A stretch of DNA of 64,000 bases from Tetraselmis striata (lineage: Eukaryota > Chlorophyta > Chlorodendrophyceae > Chlorodendrales > Chlorodendraceae). Both the position numbers and the translations under genes were made by a program. The notes beneath the pieces were generated by a model. The model had not been told where the DNA came from. It did no database searches and saw only the letters and a program-made list of their open reading frames with translations. Within the stretch, counting starts at the first letter, position 1. Each line of letters opens with the position of its first letter. The stretch covers positions 1-64,000 of the forward strand of contig VCJN01003322.1 of the NCBI GenBank assembly GCA_006384855.1. The letters run 5' to 3'. This document shows positions 12,286 to 24,537 of the stretch, piece after piece.

Positions 12286-14613
12286 CTACCGCTGCTTCAC
12301 GTTTGCCCCGTCCATGTTGCCCATGAATATCATAGTATTTGTGAAGTCTTCCAGCAGAGGGTTGTAGCCGCTCATGGTGGAGGTGGCCTTCCAGTCAGCG
12401 TATGTGTACATAAAGTCCGCGACGTTGTGGTATTCTGACGCCACAGCGCCGCTGCTTGCTGGTGCAGAGCCGTCGCTTGAGGCCGCCGCCATGGTGTACA
12501 GCCTGGAGAGCGCCTCAAAGTCGGTCGGGAAGAAGATGTCTGCAGAGCCTTTGGGGACAAGGTAGGTGGCGTGATCGATGGTGCTCCCTGGCGCAGCACC
12601 CCATCGCATGAACTCAGAGGTCGGGAACGGGCTGGTTGTCGCAGTGTTGGTGGCGCAATTGGTGCACATGCGGGCAGCCGGCGCTAAGCCTGATGAAGGA
12701 GGATACCTCCTTGGGTGTTTGACACGAGCGGTGCATTCCTGCCGGCGATCTGCACATCCGGAAGCTCCGAGAAGTCTGCGGCCAGCAGCCGGTGATTCGG
12801 CCGCACGCGGTGCAGAGTTTCGAAGAGCTCCAGCGTCCTGGTCGGCAGGAAGAGGATCTCCGCAGCGGAGGCTGATGGGGACAGCCACCGCGCAAGCCAT
12901 CCGCCGCCCCGCTCCGCCCCCTGCCAAGGCGCAAGCACCCTTGAGTCATCGCCGGGCAGAGACTGCTACATGGAGCAATGCAGCCTCACCGCGCGTGCGT
13001 TGGACTCACCTGGCTGCTTTCGCTAATATCAAAGGCCGACATGCATCGCTGGATGAGGTTGTCCTGCAAGGGGAGAAGCACCTCTTCCATGTCTCCAGAG
13101 GCGCAGCCTTTGTAGTGGCGAACATGTGTCTCGTACCACTCCCCGTCCCTGCGGACAACCCTGGTTGAGAGGATTGGCGGGTACGTGTCAGCGGCTGCGG
13201 CAGTGGTTGCGGGGCATCATCTAATCATGGGGATGTGCGACGGAGTGACCCCGTGCTGCTGCCAGGGCGGCACCTGTCATGGGCCATGTTGTCCATGACC
13301 TCGAGCGCCAGCACATAGCAAGGGCCGTCGTCCAGCTCCCATCCCGCTGCATCCGCTGCGTCGCGCCGCTGCACCGCAAAGCGCTCGTGGTGCCCCCCTT
13401 CCTCGCAGACCTGGCGGCAAGGGGGCGACATGGGGAGTCGTGCCCTGCAGGAGGCCGTGCTCACGCATCCGCTGGCCAATGCGCCTGCCCTACTTTGCAC
13501 CGATCAAGTGGGTTGCCATCATGAGCTGCCGGGATGATGAAATGGAGAACAAAGGGCAACACTTTCGGCGGAAAGGGGGAAGGGCACAAACCTGCTGGTG
13601 CTGCGCCGCCGCCAAGGATTCGCTGATCTCTACGGTGATGTAATGCATGTCCTGGTACACCGCCGGCGCATTCTCTCGCGTGTAGTCCAGCACGTTCCGC
13701 GCGACCGTCCCCGTCCCTGCCCCGAGCTCGTACACCACAAACGGAGCGCGCGGCCCTGGCGGTGCGTGGTCCAGGTGGTTCGTAAGCATGCACTGCGCCA
13801 GCGCGTTGCCATAGTGCGGGCGGAATATCTCTGATGGTGTCAGCCATGCGACCTGAGGAAGGCAAGGCAGTACCTTGTCAGGCTCTCAGTGCAGCGCCGG
13901 TTCACGAAGGCTAGCATCAGCACTGTCTGATGGAGGTAGTTGTGGTGGAGGGACTAGGAGCGGCAGGTTTGTGCTTGGCTGATTCACACCGCGCACGCTC
14001 GTCAGCCCCCACCTGCAGTCGCGTGTATGCCCTGGAGAGGGTATAGTTGTACCCGTCCTGGCCCAGCAGGCTGTTGAACGCCATCGGCGCTGTCAGCCGA
14101 CCAACTGGCACGTCGCGATTTGCAAAGTAGCCGTACTTCAGATGATACAGCGACTCGTGTATGAAGTTGCGCAGGAGTGTCAGACCGGCGCCACGCTCGC
14201 CCGCGGCATGCGTGGCTTCCCGGGCCGGCACGCGTACGTTCCACACCTGCCAAGCCAAAGGCGCGGCTGCCAGCAGCGCCGGAAGCCCGCGTGGAACGGA
14301 GCCGGCGAGGAGCATGTCGGTTCCGCTGCGAAAGGGCACAAGCGCCGGGAGTCTCCACGCGTGGGGCAAGCACTTTTCACGTGAAGATTGAAACCATGAA
14401 CAGTTGCCGCTCTAGAGCGGGTGAGGTTGCACAGCTCGCCCACCCCGTCGGGACTCGGGAGCAGGAAGCCACCACATTCCGGTTGTTTTCGATGATCGCT
14501 TCTGCCTCCTCAAGGCGCACGTACGGAAACGATGCTGCTCCGTCCCTCGCCCGACCCGGGGCGGCCGGGCCGGGGTCCCCCTTGACCGCTATCGCAGCCA
14601 CCGGAAGTCGCAC
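12286..14613 (-). CDS. SAM-dependent methyltransferase of the NDUFAF7/MidA (DUF185) family, plant-like
   Basis: Minus-strand exons: 14613-14476, then one ending at 14013 (start 14246 or 14195, both in phase), 13852-13592, 13410-13274, 13160-13010, 12857-12707, 12587-12286. Phases close, for about 440 aa. Motif I reads VYELGAGTGTVARNVLDY, followed by ITVEIS (acidic motif II). Further conserved stretches are WLTPSEIFRPHYG, LEVMDNMAHDRVV, LAADFSELPDV, ADIFFPTDFEAL and GYNPLLEDFTNT. The same order occurs in plant DUF185 proteins. NDUFAF7/MidA members act in mitochondria, where the human enzyme methylates an arginine of complex I subunit NDUFS2. A mitochondrial site here is inference; no clear transit peptide was identified. 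First-exon choice is the least certain part. Confidence 0.85.
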
Positions 14614-16874
14614 TCCACACAGCTAAACCAGCGCAAGAAAACGCGACATCTGATCCCTGCGACATGCATCATCCATCATATTAAAACTACCTGTATCGAT
14701 GTGCTGCCGCCAAAAGATTTTTTAAAATATGGCAGCATCACACCCATAGAAAGTAGAAATTAACGATCGTCGCGACGACGGCACAAGACGAAGGCGTTAT
14801 GGTTAGATTACGAAAGAATCAAGAAGACTGCATGGCCGCTGATGATGAGTCGCTATACCCTAACACCCTATACCCTAATATCCAGTGTTGCAAGACTGTA
14901 CGAGTGTACGAGTGCCCGTAAAGCGATGTGTACATCGAGATGGTGACAACCTGGCAATGGCTAAATTGCGGTCGACATTCATTTAAAGTTATTTGCGTCC
15001 AATTTGTCAATTTTACGAGCGTATTATACGGAACATATACCACGAATATATTTACCGTGGTGCACCCGCCGATGCACCGCCCAGCATATTGCGCTGTCCT
15101 ACCGGATTGCGTATAGTAGCAGGTAGAGGAGCGACCTTTCTAATTGTCCATTTTTTTGGTGATTTCCTGATATCGCCTTCTGCCGCTAGCTCATGTAAGT
15201 ATGTAAAGCAGCAGGAGTTACCGGTACGGGTACCTGTACCTTGCATCACAAAAATTTCAAGAAAAATACCTTGTATCACCTAAATATGTTCCTACGGAGC
15301 TAAGCTGCACAATGTCTGTAATAAATAAACTCTGCTGCGTCACGTGATATCACCGGCTTATAAGCGCCATCTACACACGCCAGAGGCGGTCGGTCTATTT
15401 ATATTTAGTATAGACCTCGAGCACTCATGACGAGTATAGTGGGACCGGTATTAATGATCGCCGGTGGTAGTCGCTACGGTGCATACCTACAAGCAGGGTA
15501 CAGGTACGCGTACAAGTACCCTGGCCACTGTACCCGGATGTACAAATACGGGCCACTAATGATCGCGCGCGCGATGATGTCGAATACAGCGGAATACTCG
15601 TAATGAAGCGCGCCTGCTCGGGACGAGATACAGTCGTAGTGGTGCCGCGCGAGGAAATGGATGATGGTCCCCATTGATAACCGCAAAAATCCAGAAAGCC
15701 TTACGAAACACACAGCACAACGACCTGCGATTGGCGCGGCGGTTGGTATACGGCGCGTGCTACGATGTTCGGGAGTTAAATACAGTATTGTCATTCGGCC
15801 GGATTGCGGCAGGAGCAGTTATGGGCCTGCTGCGCTGCGCTAAAGCGACCGATCATACCCCATCGTCGTCGTCGTCGGTTCCCCGCTTGCGGTCTCAGGC
15901 CAGCAGGGTACGAGGAGTATTATCAGGGGTAAAACAGGCAAGGCACCCCTTACCCCTGGTATTGTGATGAAACTCGTTATTTTGTGTCTTTAAAATCGAT
16001 CGACTCCAGGCCAGATCCCCAGCGTCACTTATTTTCTATCGACCTGTCGTGATCATACCTCACCCCAACCTGGACAAGCCCTCTCACCCTTACTTTCTTC
16101 GACGCCAAGGTATTATCAATCCCAGCCCCATCTTTTCCAACCTTTGTCGCGCACGCGCCTCGACTCTCGGTGCGGCATCGGTGGCGCACGCCCCATGTAT
16201 ACTACATTAGTACCAGCAGTAGTCGCTACTGGCGGTGGACTGAACACATCAAATCCCCCCCCCCCCCCCCCCCCGTGCGTCGGTCCGACAAGCAACTGTC
16301 GGCCCGTCTCCCTGGTTAACCCACCTCCCCCCCCTCCCCACCCTCCCCCTCCATTTTCCCTCCATATGGTCATATAGTAGCTGCGACTCGCGCGCACCCA
16401 GCCACACCGACGCCCTCCCCTCTGTGCTTGGGAGCACACCGGATCGCCAGCTGATTTGGCGGCCATGCAATTCCGTAGAAGCTTTTTCATACCCGTAGCG
16501 CTGCGCGGGTGGGGGGGGGGGGGGGGGGGGGGGGGTTCGTGTATGGCTCTGACCCTCGGTGCCCCCATGGCCCCCGTTGCCCCCTGCGACAGGCTAAACA
16601 CATCCGCTCCGCGCCTTGTGAGATGAGTGCCACTTCCCTGGCCAGGTGCGGCAAGTTCTCGCTGGCTTGAACCGCAGATCACCGGCCCTCGGCGACTGTC
16701 GCCGTCGCTGACCCTCCGCCCTCGCCACACTCCCCCTCAAACCCTCCCTCCAGCTCGGTCGGCGCGCGCGCAGGTTTCCTGTCCTCCACGTCCCGTGCAC
16801 ACCCCACCGCCGCGCGGACGGTTCTGCCTCGTCACTTCACGAGGACACCCTCCTCGCAGCGCCGCGCCATCACG
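14614..16874. other. Intergenic interval
   Basis: No supported gene. Contents are AT-rich stretches (14640-15460), two clusters of GTAC-rich sequence (around 15220 and 15500-15545), a 20-base C run at 16255-16274 and a 25-base G run at 16511-16535. The long frames at 16116-17003 run through these homopolymers and are not credible proteins. Confidence 0.5.
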
Positions 16875-19109
16875 ATGGCCAACCGCGTGCTGAACTCGGC
16901 GGTGGCTGTTGAGGTGCCCTCCCCCCCCCCCCCCCCCCCCCCCCGGTTCCCTCACCCTTGCCCACTTCACGCCTCCTCGGCAGCTGCTTTCCCATCTATC
17001 CATCTATAGGCTCTCATCGTCGATGCCGTACGTCCCTGGCCACAGGCTCCTACTGTGCTGTTCGACTTTGACGGCACACTTGGCGACACAGAGACGCCTG
17101 CCATGGAGGTGCGGGCCAAACAGGACCCCCCCACCCCCATTCCCACCTACAGTCCCCATCCTTCACTGCCATACCGTCCTGAAAACAGATGGCGTTGTAG
17201 CATACCTGCCCTTGACCTCGACCTCGCCTTGCCCCTCATGCAGGTGGCCTTCTGGGAGCTGGCGCCCTACTTCCCCGGCGTCAAGGTAGAGGACCTGTCG
17301 GAGGCGTACATGAGCGAGTTCATCCGTGAAAACGCTGGAAAGGCTTTTGAATTCATGGTCGACAAGGTGCCACCCGCGCTACAAAAACCCGTCCACCTCC
17401 CTGCGCTGGCGCTGCGCCTGTCGATGTGCGGTGGCTGATGTGAGGAAGGCGGCGCCTAACAGCTCGGAATGTCCTGCCACAGTGCAACGAGTCGCGCGCA
17501 GAGGCTGGCCTGCCGCCGCTGGAGGAGGTGCGTGCCGCCAAGACGGAGGACGCCACGGTGCTGGAGTTCGTCGACAAGTAAGGCCGCACCCTGCCTGCCC
17601 TCCCTCATGATACGTCTCCGCCTGCTAGCTGCGACTAGGCCAGGGGCTGGCAGGGGAAGAGGGAGGGGGGGGGGGGGGGGGGGGGGGCGCTGACCTGCGT
17701 GTGGCTGCCACCCCCCACCAGGGCCCGCACCCGCTTCGGCCTGGAGACCTTCGCCATGATGCGCAACGGTGGCACCGAGCCCGAGGACTTCCTCATCCAG
17801 CAGAAGGATGATACCGTGCTGGCGCTGAAGACGATTGCGGAGAGCTGCCCCGGCGTCAAGGTGCCCCCCCCCCCCCCCCCCCCCTCCCATCCACTTCTCT
17901 CTCCCCTCTGAGACCCTGTCCTGCCCTGACCCTTCCCTATCCTACCACCCTGGCTGCGTTATGTCTAAGCGCTCCGAGTGGAGTGACTGAAGCGGTGGCT
18001 GGCGGCGCTGGCTGGGCTGTCGCAGGAAACGTTGAAGGGGCTGACTGACATGGGCCTCAAGTTTGCGATCGCCACCACCAGCGGCAAGCCACGCGTCCCC
18101 GTCTCCGTCATCGCGGCCGGCCTGGACCCCTGGTTCAGCCCAGAGAAGATCCACAGCGGCGAGAGCGACTTTGACCCCCCGCGCTTCAAGCCCGACCCCT
18201 CCGTGTACCTGCTGGCCGCGGAGTCGGAGGTGCTGCGTGTCCCTCCCACCCAACAGGGTTATGCATCCCATTGGAGTTGCAAACTATGCAATCTCTCGAC
18301 AGCCTGCGATACTGACCATGATACATATTGTGTTATGGCGTGTCAAGTGTGGGTAAATGGTGTGGCTGTGGGGTACACAAGTTGGGTGCAGTGGGCGCTT
18401 CAGCACATGGGTGGGTATGTGAATCATTGGTGTGATTTTGTCATATGTCATTGCGTGCACATTATCCGACCTTGAACAACCCAAATCCAATGTGTTTTTG
18501 TCGCCTACATCTTGCCACCCACTTCGGCTTCGGCAGCAGCCCTGGACGCGACAGTAGCTGCTCCTCTACTTTCTAGAGGCTGCATGGGAAGTAGGTCTGC
18601 CGGTGTGCACTCACCCCCTCGTCGCTCCTGCCTGCAGGGCTAACTCGTGATGTGCTGCTGCAGGGATCCGACATTGCAAACTGCGTGGCTGTGGAGGACT
18701 CGGCCTCGGGTGAGACTATGCTGCGCACTGATGCCTCCCTCAACATGAATGCTCCACCCGCCATGGCATCTCGATGTTTATTGCCCATGGGTGCATGAAC
18801 ATCTTCTAACAACTGCGTTGCTGTGGCTCTGTAGGCGTCGGCTCGGCAGCCAACTCCGGCATCGGTATGATCGTGGGCTATGTGGGCGCCAGCCACATCA
18901 GCGATGCTGTGGTGGTGGAGCACGCCAAGATGCTGATGGCGGGCGAGAAGGCGGACAGCGGCATCGGCGCGGATATCGTCATCAGCGACTTTACCGACTT
19001 GCTGCCGCTTGTCTCTTACTTTGCCGAGGCGGAGGACCGGACGCGCCCCATCAAGATCCCCGACAGCGTGGTGGCCTCCCTGAAGGGCAAGGTGTACATG
19101 CGCGAGTAG
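16875..19109 (+). CDS. HAD-like hydrolase (phosphatase / beta-phosphoglucomutase-like fold)
   Basis: Eight exons: 16875-16913, 17010-17108, 17244-17366, 17483-17577, 17722-17860, 18026-18229, 18664-18709, 18835-19109. All are GT-AG and phases close, giving 339 aa. HAD motifs appear in order: motif I FDFDGTLGDTE (nucleophile and general-acid Asp), motif II AIATTSGK, the motif III lysine in FKPDP, and motif IV VEDSASG. The cap domain between motifs I and II is helical, as in the DxDGTLxDTE (phosphoglucomutase/phosphoglycolate phosphatase) subgroup. Substrate cannot be told. The last exon adds about 70 residues after the core (ADIVISDFTDLLPLVSYF). C or G runs of 21-24 bases sit in introns 1, 4 and 5 (16921-16944, 17665-17687, 17864-17884). 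Confidence 0.88.
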
Positions 19110-19201
19110 GGCGGCGCGTAGCTGCAGCCACAGCCAGTCCCAGTAGGGGAGTACCCGTGGCAGGCGTATGTTGAAAGCCCCTGCATCTTTTAACCATACT
19201 G

Positions 19202-19414
19202 TCAGATAGTGTAAATCCGGGCGCCGTGGATTGCTCTTCCCGACGCCATGCCTGCCGCCAACAGTGATGGACGTGGCGCCGTGATAGACTCGTCCCAACT
19301 ACCCAGGGCCTGCAGCTCCCCCACACGCGCCCGCAGCTCCGCCAGCTCCTTACGCGCCTCCCGCCAGCGCCGCGCTTCCGCCTCACTGCGTGCGCCCGCC
19401 TTGCAGCTGGTCTT
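19202..19414 (-). CDS. Possible terminal exon with a coiled coil, gene unknown
   Basis: A minus-strand frame follows a plausible acceptor (ccgctatag) at 19415 and runs 70 residues to a stop. It has a strongly helical, charged heptad-like stretch (EARRWREARKELAELRARV). The exon that should precede it (around 19450-19500) does not join in a matching phase in the ways I tried. It could be the last exon of a minus-strand gene or chance in GC-rich DNA. Confidence 0.25.
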   Translation of the reverse strand, partial: KTSCKAGARSEAEARRWREARKELAELRARVGELQALGSWDESITAPRPSLLAAGMASGRAIHGARIYTI

Positions 19415-20217
19415 CTATAGCGGAGGGTGCTGCGCCGCGCCGCGCCCGCGTCCACCAGCGCCGTATCTCGCTCTGCTGCTGGTAGGACTGCAGCCCCGAC
19501 TCTACTGCCTTGTTACGCGCCGCCTGGTGACGGGGCGTGGGATTTGGGGGGACGGGATTTGGGGGGCAATAAGCACAATGCCTGGCTCAGCCAGGCTCAG
19601 CCAGGCTGCGTTGCTGCTGTTCCCCTCTTGGGACAGGGCTAGCATCGCTGCAGCATTGTTTAGTGCATCATGGGAGGATGCGATATGGATTTGGGGAGGG
19701 TGGGTGAGACTGGAGCATAACTGGGAGCAGTGTGTGTGTTGTGGTTGTATATGTATATACTGTTGAGCAGTGTGTTGTATATGTATATATATACATACAG
19801 CAGCCCACAAACGTCACTGCCTGTTTTAATGGGTATGATTTGGGTTTGGTCGCTTCTAGTCGGTAAACCCACGCATAGTCTAGCTGTTGCAGCCATTGCG
19901 AGGATAACCATGAAAGAGCGTGCACATGGTGTGCTAGGGCCAATGCGACGTCGCGCGTGGTTATGCGGCACTACCAGTGTAACAAGTGCTGCACGGCCGG
20001 GCTGTGAACGGTTTGAGCGCACGACACGCCGAAATTTGGACACAAAGAACCGTGTTTTTCTCCCATGGTCGCCGAGATACATGTGTTGTCCACCTTCCCC
20101 GTGCCGCGTGCCGCGTGGTTTGGAGTCTATGGTCAGCTAGCGGGCTGCATGCGACATTCACAACCTGGCTGTTCGCCCTGCAAGAAGCAGTAATATTGCA
20201 ATCGCGTTTTAATTCAG

Positions 20218-20330
20218 AACATTTCGGCGTTATATCAGATTGGGCTGAGTATTAATGCGATGGAAAGTCCGTTACCTGAGCTTTTCAACGCACTAGTTTT
20301 CAGCCCAATCTGATAAAACGCTGAAGTGTT
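20218..20330. repeat. Foldback: 31-bp inverted repeat with a 51-bp loop
   Basis: Arms 20218-20248 and 20300-20330 are inverted complements with 28 of 31 positions matching (core cagattgggctga / tcagcccaatctg). It could be a small foldback transposon relic or a structured RNA; no coding frame crosses it. Confidence 0.8.
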
Positions 20331-21209
20331 ATGGTCTGTCACAGTTACCTCCCTGTTCTGGTTTCCCAGCCAGCCCACTCACTGTGGGTGGGGGCGCATG
20401 ATGGGGGCGTGTAATGTGCCCTTCCACGCAAGCTCTCAGGCGCGAGGACCCCTTCGATAGGTCTCCACGTCGCGCGGACCCGGTCATTATTTTAGCTTTT
20501 CCCCTTGGATGATGGGTGACATGTGTGACAACATGCGCGCAGACCTGTGCAGCAGTTGGGACATTGTTGTCGAGGGGGGCAGCCCGCGCTTAGCCTACGG
20601 TGCGGGCGGTATAAGCATGCAACTATGGAATCGAAGGCACTTTACATGTGCTTCTTTCACCCAGGGAGGCGCAGCCAACGGCGCTTATCTTGCAGCTTGT
20701 AGAATTGTGGGATGATTGGCCCCATCACGACGACAGCATCGCTGGCACACTCTCATGGAAATGCCATACATTGCATCGGTAGCGTGCACGGATTGGGCTC
20801 AATCTCGGTCGTCTTATAGCGCATGCATACGTCCACCCATCAGCGGCAGCGCGTGGGCATATACGAAGGATGGTAGCTACAGTACGCCGCCAACAAGTTG
20901 CCCCCTGTTAATCGCCCGTTTTTTCTGTGGTTTCAGCCATGTGCCAAGCAATGCCATTGCCGAAGAACAATTCTAAAAGTGCGATAGCCGGGAGAAGCGG
21001 CTGCCTCCTTGGTGTAGGAGGCTTTCATACACTGGATTACAAGGCTCCATGGCCCCGTGGCCCCATGGCTTGGGCACCGAGGCGAGGATACGCGCGGATA
21101 TCTATGTGCAAAGACTTATGTGGACTGGTGTATGTGATGTGTCCACATGTATATATCCACATGCTCATGTTTACTGTAGATGTGTATACATATACATATA
21201 TACATATAC

Positions 21210-21211
<2 letters not shown>

Positions 21212-21305
<94 letters not shown>
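21212..21305 (+). repeat. (TG)n microsatellite, about 47 units
   Basis: Uninterrupted TG dinucleotides, preceded by a TATACATA-type stretch (21181-21211). All frames through it are open, which explains the long frames here; none is a gene. Confidence 0.98.
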
Positions 21306-21306
<1 letters not shown>

Positions 21307-21534
21307 GTATACAAACGTATATGCATACATATCAGGATACCCGTACATCAGTTCCTCTTGCTCCTCATCAGAGAGAGAGGGAGAAGCGACTACATGGAGC
21401 TGCAGATGGTTGGAGGTCTCATCCCAGTTGGGCAAGCAGCTGAGCCTTTTCTCGTACCGATTCATACGAATACCTGTACTGCGAGTGCTGCGGCACGGTC
21501 GTCATCATATATGCTACCGCTCTAGAGGCAGAAG

Positions 21535-21850
21535 GAGGTATCGTATGCAGCACCCGGCATGCTCTGCAGGGCCACACTGAGTGGATGAACTCGATGGCAT
21601 CGGCGCCTGACGGCCGCTTTCTGGCATCCGGATCTGAGGATGGTGCCGATATGATGGATGGCACCTCGGTCATGCGGCACTGTGCGCGTGTGGAGTGTGG
21701 GCAAGGACGGCGCATTGGCGGACAACGCGGCGCATATCCTGCAGGGCCACACTGATTTCATGCTGTCAGGGGCATGGGCGCCTCAACGGACTGTCCCTGG
21801 CCTCCGGATCTAGCAAAGTCTCTATTCATATTTGGGGCCTCCTTAGAGTG
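21535..21850 (+). pseudogene. WD40-repeat relic
   Basis: Two WD40-like blades remain: LQGHTEWMNSMASAPDGRFL...SGSEDG and, after a one-base shift near 21690, VWSVGKDGA...LQGHTDFM. The GH...D...W spacing is typical of WD40 propellers. Stops and frame changes break it and no flanking exons were found, so this looks like a fragment of a decayed gene. Confidence 0.6.
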
Positions 21851-21860
21851 GAGGACATGT

Positions 21861-24537
21861 AGCAGGCGCTAAAGCAGCAGCGGGATCACACCTGAAACGT
21901 TTTGGCATAAGAGGCACCGACACACGCCGGGTACCTGCCAATTTGTTCTCCTTCAAGCCTCCCTACCTTGGAACCTTGCCTCCGCCTCTCGCACTGCTAC
22001 CAGCCCCGGCCCACTGCCTCTCCTCACCACCCCCTTGCCCGTCCTCCAGGCCTGGCTTCGCCATTGCGAGTGCGGCCTCCTTTGCATCAGCGCAGCCTGC
22101 GGGTTTGATGGAGGGGACTGTGCCGCTTTTACTGTAAGGGCCCGGTGCATCGACGATGAGCGGTGTTGCCAGTATCATTTGAATGTCATTCTAATGCACT
22201 CATGCACGCCTGTTTGTGAGACTCGCAGGCGAGGCACTATCCAGACAATGCGACGGGGCTGTGGCGGTATGTTCATGTGGGTCAGCCCAGGAGCCGCATT
22301 GCTCCGGGGACCTAGGCCCACAAGCCCTGGGCTGCCCAATACCACAATCCTTTTAACCCTGTCCTCGTTCGCGGCTTTTCTCCGTCTTCGCGCACTGTTC
22401 ATCTTTAAGCTCCAGGCGGCCGCTGGTTGTTTGGTCCGCTAGATGCAACTTCGACCCGTTGCTCGGGTAAGCGTCTAGCTAGGGCGGCGCCATGTTGCCG
22501 CCCATTCCCGTCAGTGGGGTGGCGCATGCAGACTGAGGCAGCCACGGCGTCCCGCCCTGCCCTGTGCCTCGTACAGGGGCCTCCGCCAACGAGGGGGGTG
22601 CCGTCTCTGGCCTTGTAGGAGTGGTGCTTGTGGCTAGTGGTGATGCACTTGGTGTGTGGACGACGGTCTGTCAGCGCGCAGCGCGTCCTGGGACTATCTT
22701 TTACTGGCATGTCCCACGCGGGCGGCTGGTGGCGAGCTTCCTGCAGGTACGGTTGCACGCGGTTCCCGCCCAGGCAGTGACCATCCAAGTTGAGCTGTTG
22801 TTGGCCTTCAGGGGGCTGCATGCTATGGGCTGCGACCGCCGATCCTATCATGCAGCCGGACCGAAAGACAGCTGGCCTGGTTCACCCAGGAATTAAGCTG
22901 GAACAAATTTCTAACGTCTAATTTGAGCTTTGGGGGGGGGGGGGGGGGGGGGGGAGGTCGCGCTCCGCGAGGTGCCGGCGGGCATCCAAGGTGCCACTGC
23001 GGATGCACAATGAGAAGTGGGCTTGTCGGCTGGCGCCGCATGCTAGCCTGTGCTTTGTATTACATGTCTGTGGCGTGGAGGGATTGCCGGCTGCCTTCGG
23101 CAAGCGATCAGCGGATGCGCAAGGTTTTATGCAATCACGCGAGACTGGACCTCTTAGTGTTGTGCTGGCCTCCCGCCCGCACAACCCGCCCGCCCTCCAG
23201 CTTTTGTGGCTCTTTGTACCCCGCCCTTTCCGTGTAAGTAAGCCTGCGCACTTTTCGGATAATCCTCCCTGGCAACCTCTCTTGGTGTGGGCCCTGTTGA
23301 AGTAGGCATGATGCCCTGTTTGGAAGTAGTATCGCCGGCTGTACAATTTGAAACTTGTCACAACTTTGGTCCTGGCAGTCCTCCACCTGCACAGGCCAGA
23401 TGCGTTACGGCCCGGGTGCGTGAACCGCATAGGCTCGGCCGTGGCCCGTAGCATGCAACCCATTGAGAGCCAGGGCGCTCCGATAGCTTGGGTGTGCCGC
23501 GCTCTATTCGTGGCTAGTGCAGCGACGCTCATGCTAGTGCGATTCTCATTCTCATGGCTGCCGGCGCATGGCCCAGGGGCAACACGAGAAACTGCTGGAA
23601 GACTGCTTTCACACGCCGCGCGGCGATTCATTGCCGGGCGCACTTGCTTGTTTGCTGGGCAGAGAGCGGGTGTGGAGCAGCCGCCCACATGGCGGCAGAC
23701 CGACTCATTGGCCATTGTGGCTGACGGACTTGCGGACACGACCGGAATGAATCACCGTGGCCCGCGGTCATGCTTCTCGCGCCAGCGCACGGACGGCGGC
23801 GTTGAAGTCTTCTTTCCAGTGCCTTTCAGAGAGCTTGGGTGCGATTGCCTCCTGCGCATGGACCGGCGGCACAGAAAGGACAACGTTGAGCGAGAACGGG
23901 GGGGGGGGGGGGGGGGGCACAGGGGTTACAAATATCCAATATTGAAGAGAAGCTGTGAGGACTTGGAATGCACCAAGGTCCATACATAACACCCCGAAAT
24001 CGAACGACTGAAAACAAGGTGAACGCCGCCGCCGCGAGTGACCGTCATCGGTAGGTATAGGCTAGCCCGCAACTTCTCCGGGCTCCGATACCATGCAACC
24101 TAAACCACCAGCACCGCAGCTCTGACAGCAGTCGACGGCACCAACCGTCGTCACTCAGCTTTCAAACGATCCAGCCTAGCTAGGTTCCTCACCGAGACAC
24201 CACTCTGAATGGCTCAGACCCAACGGAACAGCAACGTCATCAATACAATTTCCAATAAGGTTCAAAGACGGTGTGCTCGAATCGGCGATGAGGCCACCGC
24301 AAACCTAAAAATATACACACAGCACACTCTCGCGCGCTCGTAGGCGGACGGACATGTGTGTCTGAGTGTCTGCCTATCGATATCTGTGTATGTATCTATG
24401 TGGCCTTCACGGGACAACATGCCAAGGGCCTAGTTGAACCTATGCGGACTGATGAAGTTGAGCCATTAGAGGTTCAGCCTGAAGTGCTGCGGGGGTTAGA
24501 TTTTTAGGGTTTTAGACCCTATAATCCTAAAATCCTA
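21861..24537. other. Gene-free interval
   Basis: No domain or exon chain recognised on either strand. It contains a 23-base G run (22932-22954) and a 20-base G run (23898-23917). The long minus-strand frame 23739-22918 is compositionally odd (Arg/Ser/Ala rich), ends inside a C-run translation, and is probably chance. Confidence 0.45.

Noticed and set aside
21037..21580. Several 87-217 aa frames across the TG microsatellite
   Set aside because: They are Cys-Val or Thr-His dipeptide runs from (TG)n; flanking sequence has no domain.
22918..23739. 273-aa minus-strand frame
   Set aside because: No domain, Arg/Ser/Ala-rich composition, ends in a proline run from a homopolymer, no neighbouring exons.
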